This document shows positions 25,143-35,193 of a stretch of DNA of 64,000 bases, in pieces. The translations under genes were made by a program, and so were the position numbers. Under the pieces are notes generated by a model, which searched no databases, had not been told where the DNA came from, and was given only the letters and a program-made list of their open reading frames with translations. Origin of the DNA: Tenacibaculum sp. 190130A14a (GTDB taxonomy: Bacteria > Bacteroidota > Bacteroidia > Flavobacteriales > Flavobacteriaceae); assembly GCF_964048965.1 (NCBI RefSeq), contig NZ_OZ040189.1, forward strand, positions 3,698,501 through 3,762,500, read 5' to 3'. How positions within the stretch are numbered: position 1 is the stretch's first letter; the number at the start of each line of letters is the position of its first letter.

Positions 25143-26549
25143 TTATTTTAAGGTAGAAGGACATACCATTGCTGTCCTTTCAATGTTTGTTTCTTTGATT
25201 GCCTTATAACCACCAGCTACATCTATTACATTATGAAATCCTCTTGATTTTAAGATAGATGCTGCAATTACCGAACGATATCCTCCTGCACAGTGAATGT
25301 AAAAGTCTTTATCGGTAGGGAATTCACTAATATGATCATTTAAATAATCTAATGGAGTACTTGGCACATCTACAATATGTTCATTTGCATATTCTCCTGG
25401 TTTACGAGAATCAAATACTGGTGCTCCTTCTTGAATTGCTTTTTCTAAATCTTGTGCAGATACCGAACGTAAGGTGTCAATTTCTTTTCCTGAAACTTTC
25501 CAAGTATCAAAACTTCCTTCTAAATATCCTAATACATTGTCAAACCCTACACGAGATAAACGTGTAATAGCTGTTTCTTCATCTCCTTTTGGAGTAACCA
25601 ATACAATGGGTTGTGCTACGTCTTTAATTAACGCTCCTACCCAAGGAGCAAAGGTTCCTCCTAAGCCAATAAAAATTGAGTTTGGAATAAATCCTTTAAT
25701 GAATTCTGATTGATGACGTACATCTAAGATAATAGCTCCTGTTTCGTTTGCTATAGTTTCAAATTCACGAATAGATAATGCTTTTGCTCCTGACTTGATT
25801 ACTTCGTCTATAGACTGGTATCCTTCTTTATTTAGTTTTACGTTTAAAGGGAAATATGCTGGAGGAGGTGTTAATCCTTCTGTTACTTCAGCAACAAACT
25901 CCTCTTTGGTCATATCTTCTCTTAAGGCATAGTTGGTTTTCTTTTGTTCTCCAATAGTTCCAACTGTTTCTTTGCTTAAATTTTTACCACAAGCAGAACC
26001 CGCTCCGTGTGCAGGATATACGATTACTTCATCTGCTAACGGCATAATTTTAGTACGTAAACTATCGAATAGCATCCCTGCTAAATCTTCTTGTGTAATA
26101 TCTCCTTTCTGGGCTAAATCGGGTCTACCAACATCTCCTAAAAACAAGGTGTCTCCACTAAAAATTGCATGATTTTTTCCAGAAGCATCTTTTAATAGAT
26201 AGGTAGTACTCTCCATAGTATGCCCTGGTGTATGCAATGCTACAATGGTAAGGTCTCCTACTTTGAACGCTTCATTATCTGTTGCGATATGTGCGTTAAA
26301 TGATGTTTTTGCTGTTGGGCCATATACAATGGTAGCACCCGTTTTTTCAGCTAATGTAACATGTCCACTCACAAAATCTGCATGAAAATGAGTTTCAAAA
26401 ATATATTTAATATTCGCGTTATCTTTTGCCGCTCTATCTATATAAGGTTGTACTTCTCTTAATGGGTCAATAATTGCTACCTCTCCATTACTTTCTACAT
26501 AGTACGCTCCTTGTGCTAAACAACCTGTATAAATTTGCTCTATCTTCAT
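25143..26549 (-). CDS. MBL-fold / double-rhodanese protein, persulfide-dioxygenase-like
   Basis: The 468-residue protein starts with an ETHE1-like metallo-beta-lactamase domain (1-245) with the iron ligands of THFHADFVSGH (His54, His56, Asp58), HTPGH and SGDTLFLGDVGRPDL. Two rhodanese domains follow. The first (about 270-360) lacks the catalytic Cys (TPKGDEE in its place); the second (about 370-460) has HCAGGYRS. ETHE1-type enzymes oxidise glutathione or CoA persulfide to sulfite. The next gene upstream is a sulfate-permease-type transporter. Confidence 0.92.
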   Translation of the reverse strand: MKIEQIYTGCLAQGAYYVESNGEVAIIDPLREVQPYIDRAAKDNANIKYIFETHFHADFVSGHVTLAEKTGATIVYGPTAKTSFNAHIATDNEAFKVGDLTIVALHTPGHTMESTTYLLKDASGKNHAIFSGDTLFLGDVGRPDLAQKGDITQEDLAGMLFDSLRTKIMPLADEVIVYPAHGAGSACGKNLSKETVGTIGEQKKTNYALREDMTKEEFVAEVTEGLTPPPAYFPLNVKLNKEGYQSIDEVIKSGAKALSIREFETIANETGAIILDVRHQSEFIKGFIPNSIFIGLGGTFAPWVGALIKDVAQPIVLVTPKGDEETAITRLSRVGFDNVLGYLEGSFDTWKVSGKEIDTLRSVSAQDLEKAIQEGAPVFDSRKPGEYANEHIVDVPSTPLDYLNDHISEFPTDKDFYIHCAGGYRSVIAASILKSRGFHNVIDVAGGYKAIKETNIERTAMVCPSTLK

Positions 26550-26558
26550 AATATTAGT

Positions 26559-28295
26559 TTAATCGTACGCTTGATGAATATACTGTGCGTATTTTATTTG
26601 TGATTTATTATCTCCTGTTTTGTGAAAAATTACGGCATCATTGGCTCTCATAAAAAAGTGGTTCAATGATACAATTTTTAATAAGCCTCCTCTAAATAAG
26701 GCATCTCTTACTGGGCCTTTTACTCCTGCAAAGTAAAACTGTACGTTTTTCTTTTCGAAGTATTTTATTCTATCTTTTAACATTTCAACTCCAGTACTAT
26801 CTACTCTGTTAATGCTTTCGGCATCTAAAACAATTAGTTTTAAATCATTTCCTTTTTTTTCTACCATGTGATCTAATCGCTCTCTAAAGTAACTAGCGTT
26901 TGCATAGAATAATTGTGCATCAAAACGAAAAACAAGTACTTCTTTATCTAAAATAACTTCTTTAAACCTGTTTTTGTTTCTATAAAAATCGGAATCTGGT
27001 ACTTTTCCTAATTCTGTTACATATGGGCGAGAAGTTCTAAATATTAAGATGATTAATGATAGTCCTACTCCCGTTATAATTCCGTATTCAACTCCAAATA
27101 TTAAGGTAGACACAAAGGTTGCTAATAATAGCCAAAAGTCTAAATTATTGGCTTTAAACAAACGTACTGCCTCTCTTACACTGATCAGGTTAAAAACCGC
27201 AACGATAATAATGGCTGCTAAAACTGTTTTTGGTAAAAAGTAAAATACGGGGGTTAAAAACAATAGGGTTAAGATTACCAATACTACTGAAACCAGCGCT
27301 GATACTCCTGTAGTTCCTCCTGCTTCTGCATTAATTGCTGAACGCGAAAAGCTTGAGGTTGTTGGGTAAGCTTTAAAAAATGACCCTACTATATTTCCTA
27401 AACCCAATGCAATTAATTCTTGATTGGGTCTTATACGATATTCGTCTTGTTTTTCTTCTAAAGATTTTCCGATAGAGATGGTTTCTAAATACCCTACCAT
27501 TACCAAAGTAAGTGCAATAGGCATTAGTTCTCTTATCAAATAAAAATCTACTTCTGGAAGTACAAATGATGGTAACCCTGACGGTATATCTTTTACGATA
27601 GCTACATCTACCAATTCTTTGCCAAATACATGCATAATTGTAATTCCTAATACCACGACTACAATAGCACTAGGTATTTTTTTATTTATTTTTCTAAGCA
27701 CCATTATAATGGCACAGGCAATCAATCCTATAATGGTAGTATGTACATTAAAGCTTGCTATTTTATCTATAAAATCTTCATAGAGTACTTGAATTTGATC
27801 ACTTTGTACAAAATCGACACCTAACAAATTTCTAAATTGGTTTAATCCAATGGTTAGTGCTACTGCTGAGGTAAATCCTGTGATTACGGGTTTTGATAAA
27901 AAGTTTACAATAAATCCTAATCGGAACACTCCCATTAAAAATTGTATGCATCCTACAATTAGGGCTAACAATATTGCAATGGATATATAACTTTCTGAAC
28001 CCGTTAATGCAAAGGTAGAAACTCCTGTTGCAACGATTAATGAGTCCATAGCAACGGGTCCAATTGCTACTTGACGAGAAGACCCAAAAATGGCATACAT
28101 TACTTGCGGTAAAAGTGCAGCATACAATCCGTAAATAGGAGGAAGACCCGCAATTAACGCATAGGCGATTCCTTGTGGAATTAAAATGATGGCAACAGTA
28201 ACTCCTGCCAAAACATCTCCTCTTAGCTGCGTTTTTTTATAATTGGGTAACCAATCTAAAATAGGTATGATTCTTTTAAGTAATTTCATATACAT
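26559..28295 (-). CDS. SulP-family anion permease
   Basis: The 578-residue protein has the SulP membrane domain (LRGDVLAGVTVAIILIPQGIAYALIAGLPP, about 10-14 helices to residue 430) and a C-terminal STAS domain (about 445-560, VDSTGVEML). SulP proteins carry sulfate, bicarbonate or other anions. The context with rhodaneses and a persulfide dioxygenase favours sulfate or sulfite. The ATG shares one base with the ruvB stop (TAATG), so it is cotranscribed with ruvB. A second ATG two codons in is also possible. Confidence 0.9.
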   Translation of the reverse strand: MYMKLLKRIIPILDWLPNYKKTQLRGDVLAGVTVAIILIPQGIAYALIAGLPPIYGLYAALLPQVMYAIFGSSRQVAIGPVAMDSLIVATGVSTFALTGSESYISIAILLALIVGCIQFLMGVFRLGFIVNFLSKPVITGFTSAVALTIGLNQFRNLLGVDFVQSDQIQVLYEDFIDKIASFNVHTTIIGLIACAIIMVLRKINKKIPSAIVVVVLGITIMHVFGKELVDVAIVKDIPSGLPSFVLPEVDFYLIRELMPIALTLVMVGYLETISIGKSLEEKQDEYRIRPNQELIALGLGNIVGSFFKAYPTTSSFSRSAINAEAGGTTGVSALVSVVLVILTLLFLTPVFYFLPKTVLAAIIIVAVFNLISVREAVRLFKANNLDFWLLLATFVSTLIFGVEYGIITGVGLSLIILIFRTSRPYVTELGKVPDSDFYRNKNRFKEVILDKEVLVFRFDAQLFYANASYFRERLDHMVEKKGNDLKLIVLDAESINRVDSTGVEMLKDRIKYFEKKNVQFYFAGVKGPVRDALFRGGLLKIVSLNHFFMRANDAVIFHKTGDNKSQIKYAQYIHQAYD

Positions 28296-29317
28296 TAAAA
28301 CAGTTCACCTTGATTTCTCCCTCTAATTCTCCCTAAATGTTTGTATGCTAAATCGGTAACTTCTCTTCCTCTAGGTGTTCGCATGATAAATCCTTGCTGA
28401 ATTAAAAAAGGTTCATACACCTCTTCAATGGTTTCGGAGTTTTCTGCTACTGCGGTTGCCAATGTGGTAATTCCTACTGGACCTCCTTTAAATTTATCGA
28501 TGATAGTAGATAGTATTTTATTATCCATTTCATCTAAACCATGGGCATCTACATTCAATGCTTTTAAGGCATACTTTGCAATTTCTATGGTAATATTTCC
28601 GTCTCCTTTTATTTGTGCAAAATCACGTACTCTGCGCAACAATGCGTTTGCGATACGTGGTGTTCCTCTACTTCTTCCTGCTATTTCAATAGCTGCTTCC
28701 ATAGAGATTGGAACGTTTAATATATAAGCACTTCTTTGAATAATGGTTGTTAAAAGCTCTGTTGAATAGTAATGCAAACGACTACTAATTCCAAAACGTG
28801 CACGCATTGGTGCGGTTAACAATCCTGAACGAGTAGTTGCTCCTACTAGTGTAAATGGCTCTAAATTGATTTGTACCGTACGTGCATTCGGTCCTGACTC
28901 AATCATAATATCGATTTTATAGTCTTCCATCGCTGAATACAGATATTCTTCTACAATAGGGCTTAATCGATGGATTTCATCTATAAACAGTACATCACGT
29001 TCATCTAGATTGGTCAATAATCCCGCTAAATCTCCAGGCTTATCTAAAACCGGACCTGAGGTTACTTTGATACCTACTCCTAGCTCATTGGCTAAAATAT
29101 GCGCTAGGGTTGTTTTTCCTAATCCAGGAGGTCCATGAAACAAGGTATGATCTAAGGCTTCTCCTCTTTGATTGGCAGCCTCTACAAATATTTTTAAGTT
29201 TTCTATGGCTTGATCCTGACCTGTAAAATCATCAAACGAGAGTGGACGTAGTTTTTTTTCTACATCTAATTCATCGTTTGAATAATGTTCTTTATCTGGA
29301 TTTAAGTTTTCGTTCAT
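28295..29317 (-). CDS. ruvB: Holliday junction branch-migration helicase RuvB
   Basis: The 340-residue protein has the RuvB signature: [11 protein letters not shown], Walker [14 protein letters not shown], Walker B FIDEIHRL, sensor GATTRSGLL and the winged helix end ([16 protein letters not shown]). It drives branch migration with RuvA. ruvA is not adjacent, which is usual in this group. A -7 box lies only 8 bases before the ATG, so the message may have almost no leader. Confidence 0.97.
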   Translation of the reverse strand: MNENLNPDKEHYSNDELDVEKKLRPLSFDDFTGQDQAIENLKIFVEAANQRGEALDHTLFHGPPGLGKTTLAHILANELGVGIKVTSGPVLDKPGDLAGLLTNLDERDVLFIDEIHRLSPIVEEYLYSAMEDYKIDIMIESGPNARTVQINLEPFTLVGATTRSGLLTAPMRARFGISSRLHYYSTELLTTIIQRSAYILNVPISMEAAIEIAGRSRGTPRIANALLRRVRDFAQIKGDGNITIEIAKYALKALNVDAHGLDEMDNKILSTIIDKFKGGPVGITTLATAVAENSETIEEVYEPFLIQQGFIMRTPRGREVTDLAYKHLGRIRGRNQGELF

Positions 29318-29324
29318 ATGGGTA

Positions 29325-29332
29325 CAAAGATA
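29325..29332 (-). promoter_or_regulatory. -7 promoter element of ruvB
   Basis: The minus strand reads TATCTTTG, a full match to TAnnTTTG. It ends 8 bases before the ATG at 29317. Confidence 0.45.
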
Positions 29333-29349
29333 CTTTAAATAAAAAGTTT

Positions 29350-29373
29350 GTTATGTTATCTAAGTTACATAAC
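29350..29373. other. Inverted repeat upstream of ruvB
   Basis: GTTATGT and ACATAAC are perfectly complementary with a 10-base spacer, just upstream of the ruvB -7 box: a possible operator. The rest of 29318-29582 shows no gene. Confidence 0.35.
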
Positions 29374-29582
29374 ATCTAGGCGCTAAGATACACATTGTAA
29401 CACATCTACTCAACCCTTGTAATTGATCTTTGTTTTTTGTTTCATTATGATTGATAAACTTATGGTCGCACTCTACTTATTACCATCAAATCAACCATAC
29501 GCGCTAATTAACAATTATTATATCTCTTCTTATTATTATAATAAAAACTATTTAATTAAGATAACTTCACTCTTAGGCACCA

Positions 29583-29614
29583 AAAAAGCCTTTCCATTTT
29601 TGGAAAGGCTTTTA
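29583..29614 (-). terminator. Terminator of the respiratory operon
   Basis: AAAAGCCTTTCC (29584-29595) pairs perfectly with GGAAAGGCTTTT (29602-29613), just past the ctaD stop. Confidence 0.9.
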
Positions 29615-29633
29615 ATTTTATATACTTTATTGC

Positions 29634-31403
29634 TTAAGATGGCTCTTCTCCATCTAACAACGGTGTTGTTTGCAATACGAAATCTTTTCCGTGAACATAG
29701 TTTCCGTTTTCATCTGTCTTACTATAATCGTAAGCCCAACGGTGAACTTCTGGAATAGCTCCTGGCCAGTTTCCGTGGATGTGTTCTACTGGAGTAGTCC
29801 ACTCTAATGTATTAGAATTCCAAGGGTTTTGTGAAGCTTTTTGACCTCTGTAAATAGAGATAAAGAAGTTTGCTAAGAAGATTAACTGTGCTAAACCTCC
29901 AATAATTGCCATCACTGTCATAAATACGTTAATATCTGCTAAATCATCAAACATTGGGAAGTTTGAGTTTGTATAATAACGACGTGGTAAACCAGCTAAT
30001 CCAATAAAGTGCATTGGGAAGAATACTCCATATGCAGAGATAATTGTAATCCAGAAATGCCAGTATCCTAATGTTTTGTTCATCATTCTACCATACATTT
30101 TTGGGAACCAGTGGTAAATACCAGCAAACATTCCAAATAAAGCAGATACACCCATTACTAAGTGGAAGTGTGCTACTACGAAATATGTATCATGTACGTT
30201 AATATCTAATGCAGAATCTCCTAATACTAATCCTGTTAAACCTCCTGTTACGAATGTAGATACTAATCCGATAGAGAATAACATTCCAGGGTTCATTTGT
30301 AAATTACCCTTCCATAGTGTAGTTACATAGTTAAATGCTTTTACTGCCGATGGAATTGCAATTAATACAGTTGTAAATGTAAATACAGATCCTAAGAATG
30401 GATTCATTCCTGAAACGAACATGTGGTGACCCCATACAATTGTAGATAAGAATGCAATTGCCATAATCGATCCAACCATTGCACGGTAACCAAAAATTGG
30501 TTTACGAGCGTTTGTTGAAATAATTTCAGAAGTAATTCCTAATGCAGGTAATAAAATGATATATACCTCTGGGTGACCTAAGAACCAGAATAAGTGCTCA
30601 AATAACACAGGTGATCCTCCTTGGTAATGTAATACTTCACCAGAAATAAAGATATCTGATAAGTAGAACGATGTTCCAAAGCTCCTATCGAAAATTAATA
30701 ATAACGCTGCTGATAATAATACTGGGAATGAAATTACCCCAATGATTGCTGTAATGAAAAACGCCCACATTGTTAATGGTAAACGCGTCATTTTCATACC
30801 CTTTGTACGTAAGTTTAATATTGTTACGATATAGTTTAACGAACCTATTAATGATGATGCAATAAATATTGCCATAGATACTAACCATAACGTCATACCT
30901 GCACCAGAACCAGGAATTGCCTGAGGTAATGCAGATAACGGTGGATAAATTGTCCATCCTGCAGATGCTGGTCCTGCTTCAACAAATAATGAAACAACCA
31001 TTACTACAGATGAGATAAAGAACAACCAGTATGATACCATGTTTAAGAAACCTGATGCCATATCTCTTGCTCCAATTTGTAATGGAATTAATAAGTTTGA
31101 AAATGTACCACTTAATCCGGCTGTTAATACAAAGAATACCATGATAGTACCGTGAATAGTCACTAATGCTAAGTACATATCTGGATCCATAATTCCATCT
31201 GTTTGATGAGAACCTAAAAATGCTTCAATAATTGAAAACGATTTCTCTGGCCATGCAATCTGTAAACGGAATAACATAGACATAAACACCCCAATGATAC
31301 CCATAAACATACCCGTTACTAGGAATTGTTTAGAAATCATTTTGTGATCGGTACTAAAGATGTATTTAGTTACAAATGTTTCTTTGTGATGGTGATCTGA
31401 CAT
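29634..31403 (-). CDS. ctaD: Cytochrome c oxidase subunit I
   Basis: The 589-residue, 12-helix protein has the haem-copper oxidase signatures FWFLGHPEVYIILLP (Cu-B His cross-linked to Tyr), the HHMF pair in WGHHMFVSG, and HDTYFVVAHFHLVMG for haem ligands. It reduces oxygen to water and pumps protons as an A-type oxidase. The gene is last in the row ActABCDEF-ctaC-ctaD, so oxidase and alternative complex III are made together. Confidence 0.97.
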   Translation of the reverse strand: MSDHHHKETFVTKYIFSTDHKMISKQFLVTGMFMGIIGVFMSMLFRLQIAWPEKSFSIIEAFLGSHQTDGIMDPDMYLALVTIHGTIMVFFVLTAGLSGTFSNLLIPLQIGARDMASGFLNMVSYWLFFISSVVMVVSLFVEAGPASAGWTIYPPLSALPQAIPGSGAGMTLWLVSMAIFIASSLIGSLNYIVTILNLRTKGMKMTRLPLTMWAFFITAIIGVISFPVLLSAALLLIFDRSFGTSFYLSDIFISGEVLHYQGGSPVLFEHLFWFLGHPEVYIILLPALGITSEIISTNARKPIFGYRAMVGSIMAIAFLSTIVWGHHMFVSGMNPFLGSVFTFTTVLIAIPSAVKAFNYVTTLWKGNLQMNPGMLFSIGLVSTFVTGGLTGLVLGDSALDINVHDTYFVVAHFHLVMGVSALFGMFAGIYHWFPKMYGRMMNKTLGYWHFWITIISAYGVFFPMHFIGLAGLPRRYYTNSNFPMFDDLADINVFMTVMAIIGGLAQLIFLANFFISIYRGQKASQNPWNSNTLEWTTPVEHIHGNWPGAIPEVHRWAYDYSKTDENGNYVHGKDFVLQTTPLLDGEEPS

Positions 31404-31436
31404 AATTCTATATCTTTATATAATCTTTAAAATATC

Positions 31437-32444
31437 TTATTTAATAACTTGAGCTAAGGTCTTTTGTTCTGACAACCACTTGTTGTATTCAGCTTCTTCA
31501 ACAACAGTAATTTTCATTTGCATATTGTAGTGAGATGCTCCACAAATTTTATTACATAATAATAAGTAATCAAATACATATGGGTCTTCTCCCTTAGCCT
31601 TTCTTATTTTATTAATTCCTGCTGCTTTTGCCTTAACCTCTTCATTCTCCCTCATTTCCTCAGTAGTATACTTAGGTGTAAAAGCGAATTGCGTAACCAT
31701 ACCTGGTACACAGTTCATCTGCGCTCTAAAGTGTGGCATATACGCAGAGTGTAATACATCTTGCGAACGGAATTTGAATAATACTTTTTTACCTTTTGGT
31801 AAGTATAATTCTGTTACCTGCTTGTCGTCTTGAGATTTTGGGTCAGACATGTCAACTCCCATAGTATTGATACCTTTAATGAAGTTTACATTTCCTAATC
31901 CTAACTCATTATCTGCACCAGCATAACGAGCATCCCAACGGAACTGTTGAGAATACACCTCAATTACAATTGGGTTTTCATCATCTCCAACATACATTAC
32001 GTTGTTCCAAGCCCATAAACCGTATCCAATTAATAATACAATGGTAACTGCTGGAATAACTGTCCAAATTAATTCTAATTTGTGGCTGTCTGCGAAGAAT
32101 AACGCCTTTCTATCTTTATTACCTCTATACTTGTATGAGAAATAGAAAATTACAAATTGCATTCCGAATTGAACAATACCAATTAACCAGAACGTGATAT
32201 CAAATAATCTATCATCGTGTTCTCCTTCAATAGAAGCAGATTCTGGTAACATAAGAACGTTCATTGCAATTAAACAGTAAATCATCATTGCATATAAAAA
32301 GGCTAGGAACCCTAATGCTAATTTACCTTGTGTATCGTTGTCTTTATCTGTAGCAATTACCGAACGTAAATTCATTACACGAGTAATTTGCCAAAAGCTT
32401 ACTCCTAGTGCAACTGCTATGAAAATATAAAATAAAGCGAGCAT
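31437..32444 (-). CDS. ctaC: Cytochrome c oxidase subunit II
   Basis: The 335-residue protein has three likely helices near the N-terminus (2-20, 45-66, about 85-106, plus one near 130-150) and a cupredoxin domain with the Cu-A ligands CNKICGxSHxxM. It takes electrons from cytochrome c or directly from complex III. The gene is 33 bases upstream of ctaD. An acidic Lys/Glu insert before the Cu-A motif (about 265-290) is noticeable. Confidence 0.95.
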   Translation of the reverse strand: MLALFYIFIAVALGVSFWQITRVMNLRSVIATDKDNDTQGKLALGFLAFLYAMMIYCLIAMNVLMLPESASIEGEHDDRLFDITFWLIGIVQFGMQFVIFYFSYKYRGNKDRKALFFADSHKLELIWTVIPAVTIVLLIGYGLWAWNNVMYVGDDENPIVIEVYSQQFRWDARYAGADNELGLGNVNFIKGINTMGVDMSDPKSQDDKQVTELYLPKGKKVLFKFRSQDVLHSAYMPHFRAQMNCVPGMVTQFAFTPKYTTEEMRENEEVKAKAAGINKIRKAKGEDPYVFDYLLLCNKICGASHYNMQMKITVVEEAEYNKWLSEQKTLAQVIK

Positions 32445-32478
32445 ATTATCTAAACTATTATTGTTTTCTAATTATTTA

Positions 32479-34089
32479 TTAATGATGACTATCGTTGTCT
32501 TCTCCTCTGTGTTCGATAATGTAATAGTGGAAAGTTTCACTCTCGTGTAAGAATGGGTTTCCTTTAGCTACAGGATCTGCTTTTGCAAATGCACTAAATG
32601 TAGCATAGATGAATAATCCCATAAAGAATAAAATACCACTAATTTCTCCTATTCCGAATCCCCATTGACCTCCAACAGTTCCAGGCATAATCATTACGAA
32701 TAAGTCAACATAGTGACCTACTAAGATTACAATACCTCCTAATACTACAAACCAAGGAATGCTCTTAAAGTCACTATTGATTAATAATAATACTGGGAAA
32801 ACGAAGTTCATAACTACCATTCCTAAGAAAGGTAATTTATATTCATTAAAACGTTGAACGAAATAAGTTGTTTCTTCTGGCATATCTGCATACCAAATTA
32901 ACATAAATTGAGCGAACCATAAGTATGTCCAGAATACAGAAAAACCAAACATAAATTTCGCTAAATCGTGAATATGACTATCATTTACTAATGGTAACGC
33001 TCCTTTAGAACGTAAATAAATCGTTACAATAGCAATTACAGTTAATGCAGAAACTAAGAACGTAGCTAATACATACCAACCAAATAATGTAGAGAACCAG
33101 TGTGGGTCAATTCCCATAATCCAGTCCCAAGACATCATAGATTCAGTAATCATAAAAGTAACTACGAAACCAACTGATAAGTTATATAAGTTCTTGTGTA
33201 ATTTTAAATCACCATTATCTTGTTGAATAGATTTTCTTCTAATGATGAAACGTAATCCATTCCAAATTGCTAAATAAACAATACCTCTAATAGTCCATCC
33301 TGGTACATTCATCCACCATTTTTTAGCATCTACGATAGGATCATAGTTTGGGCTTGCAGTATCAAACACACCATCTGCCATCCACGGGAATAAGTGTGTG
33401 TAATGCATTGCAGTAAGTACAATGAAGATTAATACAAAGATACTTACAAAGTGTAAGTTGTTTGTGATTGCCTCCATAACTCTGAATAATACTACTGACC
33501 ATCCAGATTGTGCTACTCTTTGCGCCGCATAAAAAGCCATTACTAATAAAGTTACTCCTAAGAAGAATAACATTGCAACATAAAATGCAGACCAAGGTCT
33601 GTTTTTCATTTGATGATATACGTGCTCCGCATGTGCCTCTCCATGATCTTCACCATGCGCCTCAGCAGCAGCGTGTAGTTCTTCTTTTACTTCTTTATGT
33701 TCTACAACCGGCTCTGTATGAGCAGCAGTTGAATCTTGCGCATGTGCTTCTTCCCCGTGAGACGCCGCTGCAGTACTGTCTTGTGCATGTGTCTCTTCTT
33801 GAGTTGCCGCTGCAGTACTATCTTGTGCGTGCTCTCCTTCATTATGGATTTCTTCAGCATGCGTTTCTTTTGCGTGATCTTCAGCTTTAGCTTCTGTAGC
33901 ATGATCTTCTTTTGCCTCTCCATGTGCTGATCCATGACCACCATGATGAGCATCGTGCTGTTTTGCTAAAATTTCTTTTGCCTCTTCTAATGATTTAGGT
34001 GCAGACATGAAACTAATTCCTGTTCCAACAGCTCCTAAAACCATTAAAATAATGGCAAGCATCTTTAATTTTCCTGAAAACTGATACAT
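32479..34089 (-). CDS. actF: Alternative complex III subunit ActF, with His/Glu-rich insert
   Basis: The 536-residue membrane protein matches the quinol:cytochrome c oxidoreductase quinone-binding subunit ActF (about ten helices from residue 165 on). After the first helix an insert of about 110 residues (45-155) is dominated by His, Glu, Ala and Asp and contains the 8-residue unit HAQDSTAA three times. The insert likely lies outside the membrane and could bind metal ions or be a flexible tether (inference). ActF is normally about 400-450 residues, so the insert explains the extra length. Confidence 0.93.
   Translation of the reverse strand: MYQFSGKLKMLAIILMVLGAVGTGISFMSAPKSLEEAKEILAKQHDAHHGGHGSAHGEAKEDHATEAKAEDHAKETHAEEIHNEGEHAQDSTAAATQEETHAQDSTAAASHGEEAHAQDSTAAHTEPVVEHKEVKEELHAAAEAHGEDHGEAHAEHVYHQMKNRPWSAFYVAMLFFLGVTLLVMAFYAAQRVAQSGWSVVLFRVMEAITNNLHFVSIFVLIFIVLTAMHYTHLFPWMADGVFDTASPNYDPIVDAKKWWMNVPGWTIRGIVYLAIWNGLRFIIRRKSIQQDNGDLKLHKNLYNLSVGFVVTFMITESMMSWDWIMGIDPHWFSTLFGWYVLATFLVSALTVIAIVTIYLRSKGALPLVNDSHIHDLAKFMFGFSVFWTYLWFAQFMLIWYADMPEETTYFVQRFNEYKLPFLGMVVMNFVFPVLLLINSDFKSIPWFVVLGGIVILVGHYVDLFVMIMPGTVGGQWGFGIGEISGILFFMGLFIYATFSAFAKADPVAKGNPFLHESETFHYYIIEHRGEDNDSHH
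33722..33847 (-). repeat. 42-bp tandem repeat, three units, within actF
   Basis: Related units start at 33722, 33764 and 33806, each 42 bases (14 codons), with the shared stretch GCCGCTGCAGTACT then TCTTGTGC in the second and third units. The in-frame unit makes it prone to copy-number change without frameshift. Confidence 0.7.
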
Positions 34090-34114
34090 ATCTTAATTAT
34101 CTAATTTTATAGAC

Positions 34115-34660
34115 TTACTTTAATTCGCTTTTTAACTTCTCTACGTATTGAACTACTTGCCAACGCTCCTTGTAATTCAATTGAGATGCATGAGATCCCA
34201 TTAAGTTCTTACCGTACATAATTACATGGTAGATACTTCCTTCTGTAATATCTCTATCTTTATAGTTAGGGATACCGTTGAATTTATCTCTCTTAACTAA
34301 TTCTCCATCTCCAGCACCTTTTTTACCATGACAAGAAGCACAGTAAATTCCGTATAACTCTTTACCTTTTTCAAGGTTAGCTTCGGTATTAGCTAAAGGA
34401 TTCTTTAATTCAGCTTTTGCCTTTTCATATCCTTCATTTGTATCAAGAATATCATAAGCTACTACTCCATTTCTACTTACCGTACCAGCAACAGGCAACC
34501 TGTTTACAGGAACATCTCCAGCAGATCTTACACCGTTTGCATCGTAAGGTACCGATACATACATATCTGGCATGTATTGTACTTGTGGTTTACGTTTGTT
34601 GTTACAAGAAGATAAACTTGCAACAGCAACTAAAGCGATAAATATTTTTAAACTCTTCAT
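34115..34660 (-). CDS. actE: Alternative complex III monohaem cytochrome c ActE
   Basis: The 181-residue lipoprotein (lipobox LSSC) has one haem site CASCHG and a distal Met in the NLMGSHASQL stretch. It passes electrons from the complex to the oxidase. It lies between ActD and ActF, the usual place. Confidence 0.95.
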   Translation of the reverse strand: MKSLKIFIALVAVASLSSCNNKRKPQVQYMPDMYVSVPYDANGVRSAGDVPVNRLPVAGTVSRNGVVAYDILDTNEGYEKAKAELKNPLANTEANLEKGKELYGIYCASCHGKKGAGDGELVKRDKFNGIPNYKDRDITEGSIYHVIMYGKNLMGSHASQLNYKERWQVVQYVEKLKSELK

Positions 34661-34665
34661 ATGTT

Positions 34666-35193
34666 TTAGTGCTTATCTACTACGTTAATTTCTACAGCTC
34701 CTGTTGTTTCTAACAAAGCTTTTAACTCTTCTTCATTATCATGAACTGAAATTTCCATTAAGAAATGGTCATCTGTTGTTCTTGGATCTGGATTTTCTGC
34801 TTCTTTAAATGGCCAAATCTTACTTCTCATATAAAAAGTAATAACCATTAAGTGGGCTGCAAAAAATACTGTTAATTCAAATAAGATTGGAACAAACGCC
34901 GGCATATTTTCTGCCCAAGAAAAACTTGGTTTACCACCAATATCTTGTGGCCAGTCAGCAATCATTGTATACCATGTTAACCAAACAGCAATTGAAGTAC
35001 CTGTAATACCATATAAAAATGCTGTAATTGCTAAACGCGTAGGAGCTAAGCCCATTGCCTTATCTAATCCGTGAACTGGGAAAGGCGTATATACTTCTTC
35101 AATATGATGATGTGCTCCTTTTACTTTCTTAACGGCATCCATTAAGATATCATCATCATTGTATAATGCGTGAATTACTTTATTAGTGCTCAT
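34666..35193 (-). CDS. actD: Alternative complex III subunit ActD (DUF3341)
   Basis: The 175-residue protein has the DUF3341 pattern (HALYNDDDILMDAVKKVK, HHIEEVYTPFPVHGLD) and two helices (about 55-80 and 95-120). It is a structural membrane subunit. Its start overlaps the actC end by 11 bases. Confidence 0.95.
   Translation of the reverse strand: MSTNKVIHALYNDDDILMDAVKKVKGAHHHIEEVYTPFPVHGLDKAMGLAPTRLAITAFLYGITGTSIAVWLTWYTMIADWPQDIGGKPSFSWAENMPAFVPILFELTVFFAAHLMVITFYMRSKIWPFKEAENPDPRTTDDHFLMEISVHDNEEELKALLETTGAVEINVVDKH

Noticed and set aside
29423..29758. Plus-strand open frame of 111 codons
   Set aside because: It runs through the terminator of the respiratory operon and into ctaD on the other strand; composition is non-coding.
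33722..33847. CRISPR-like reading of the regular 42-bp units
   Set aside because: The units are contiguous tandem coding repeats without unique spacers, in frame in actF.
33510..33953. Several open frames opposite and within actF
   Set aside because: They are by-products of the low-complexity His/Glu/Ala repeat tract in actF.
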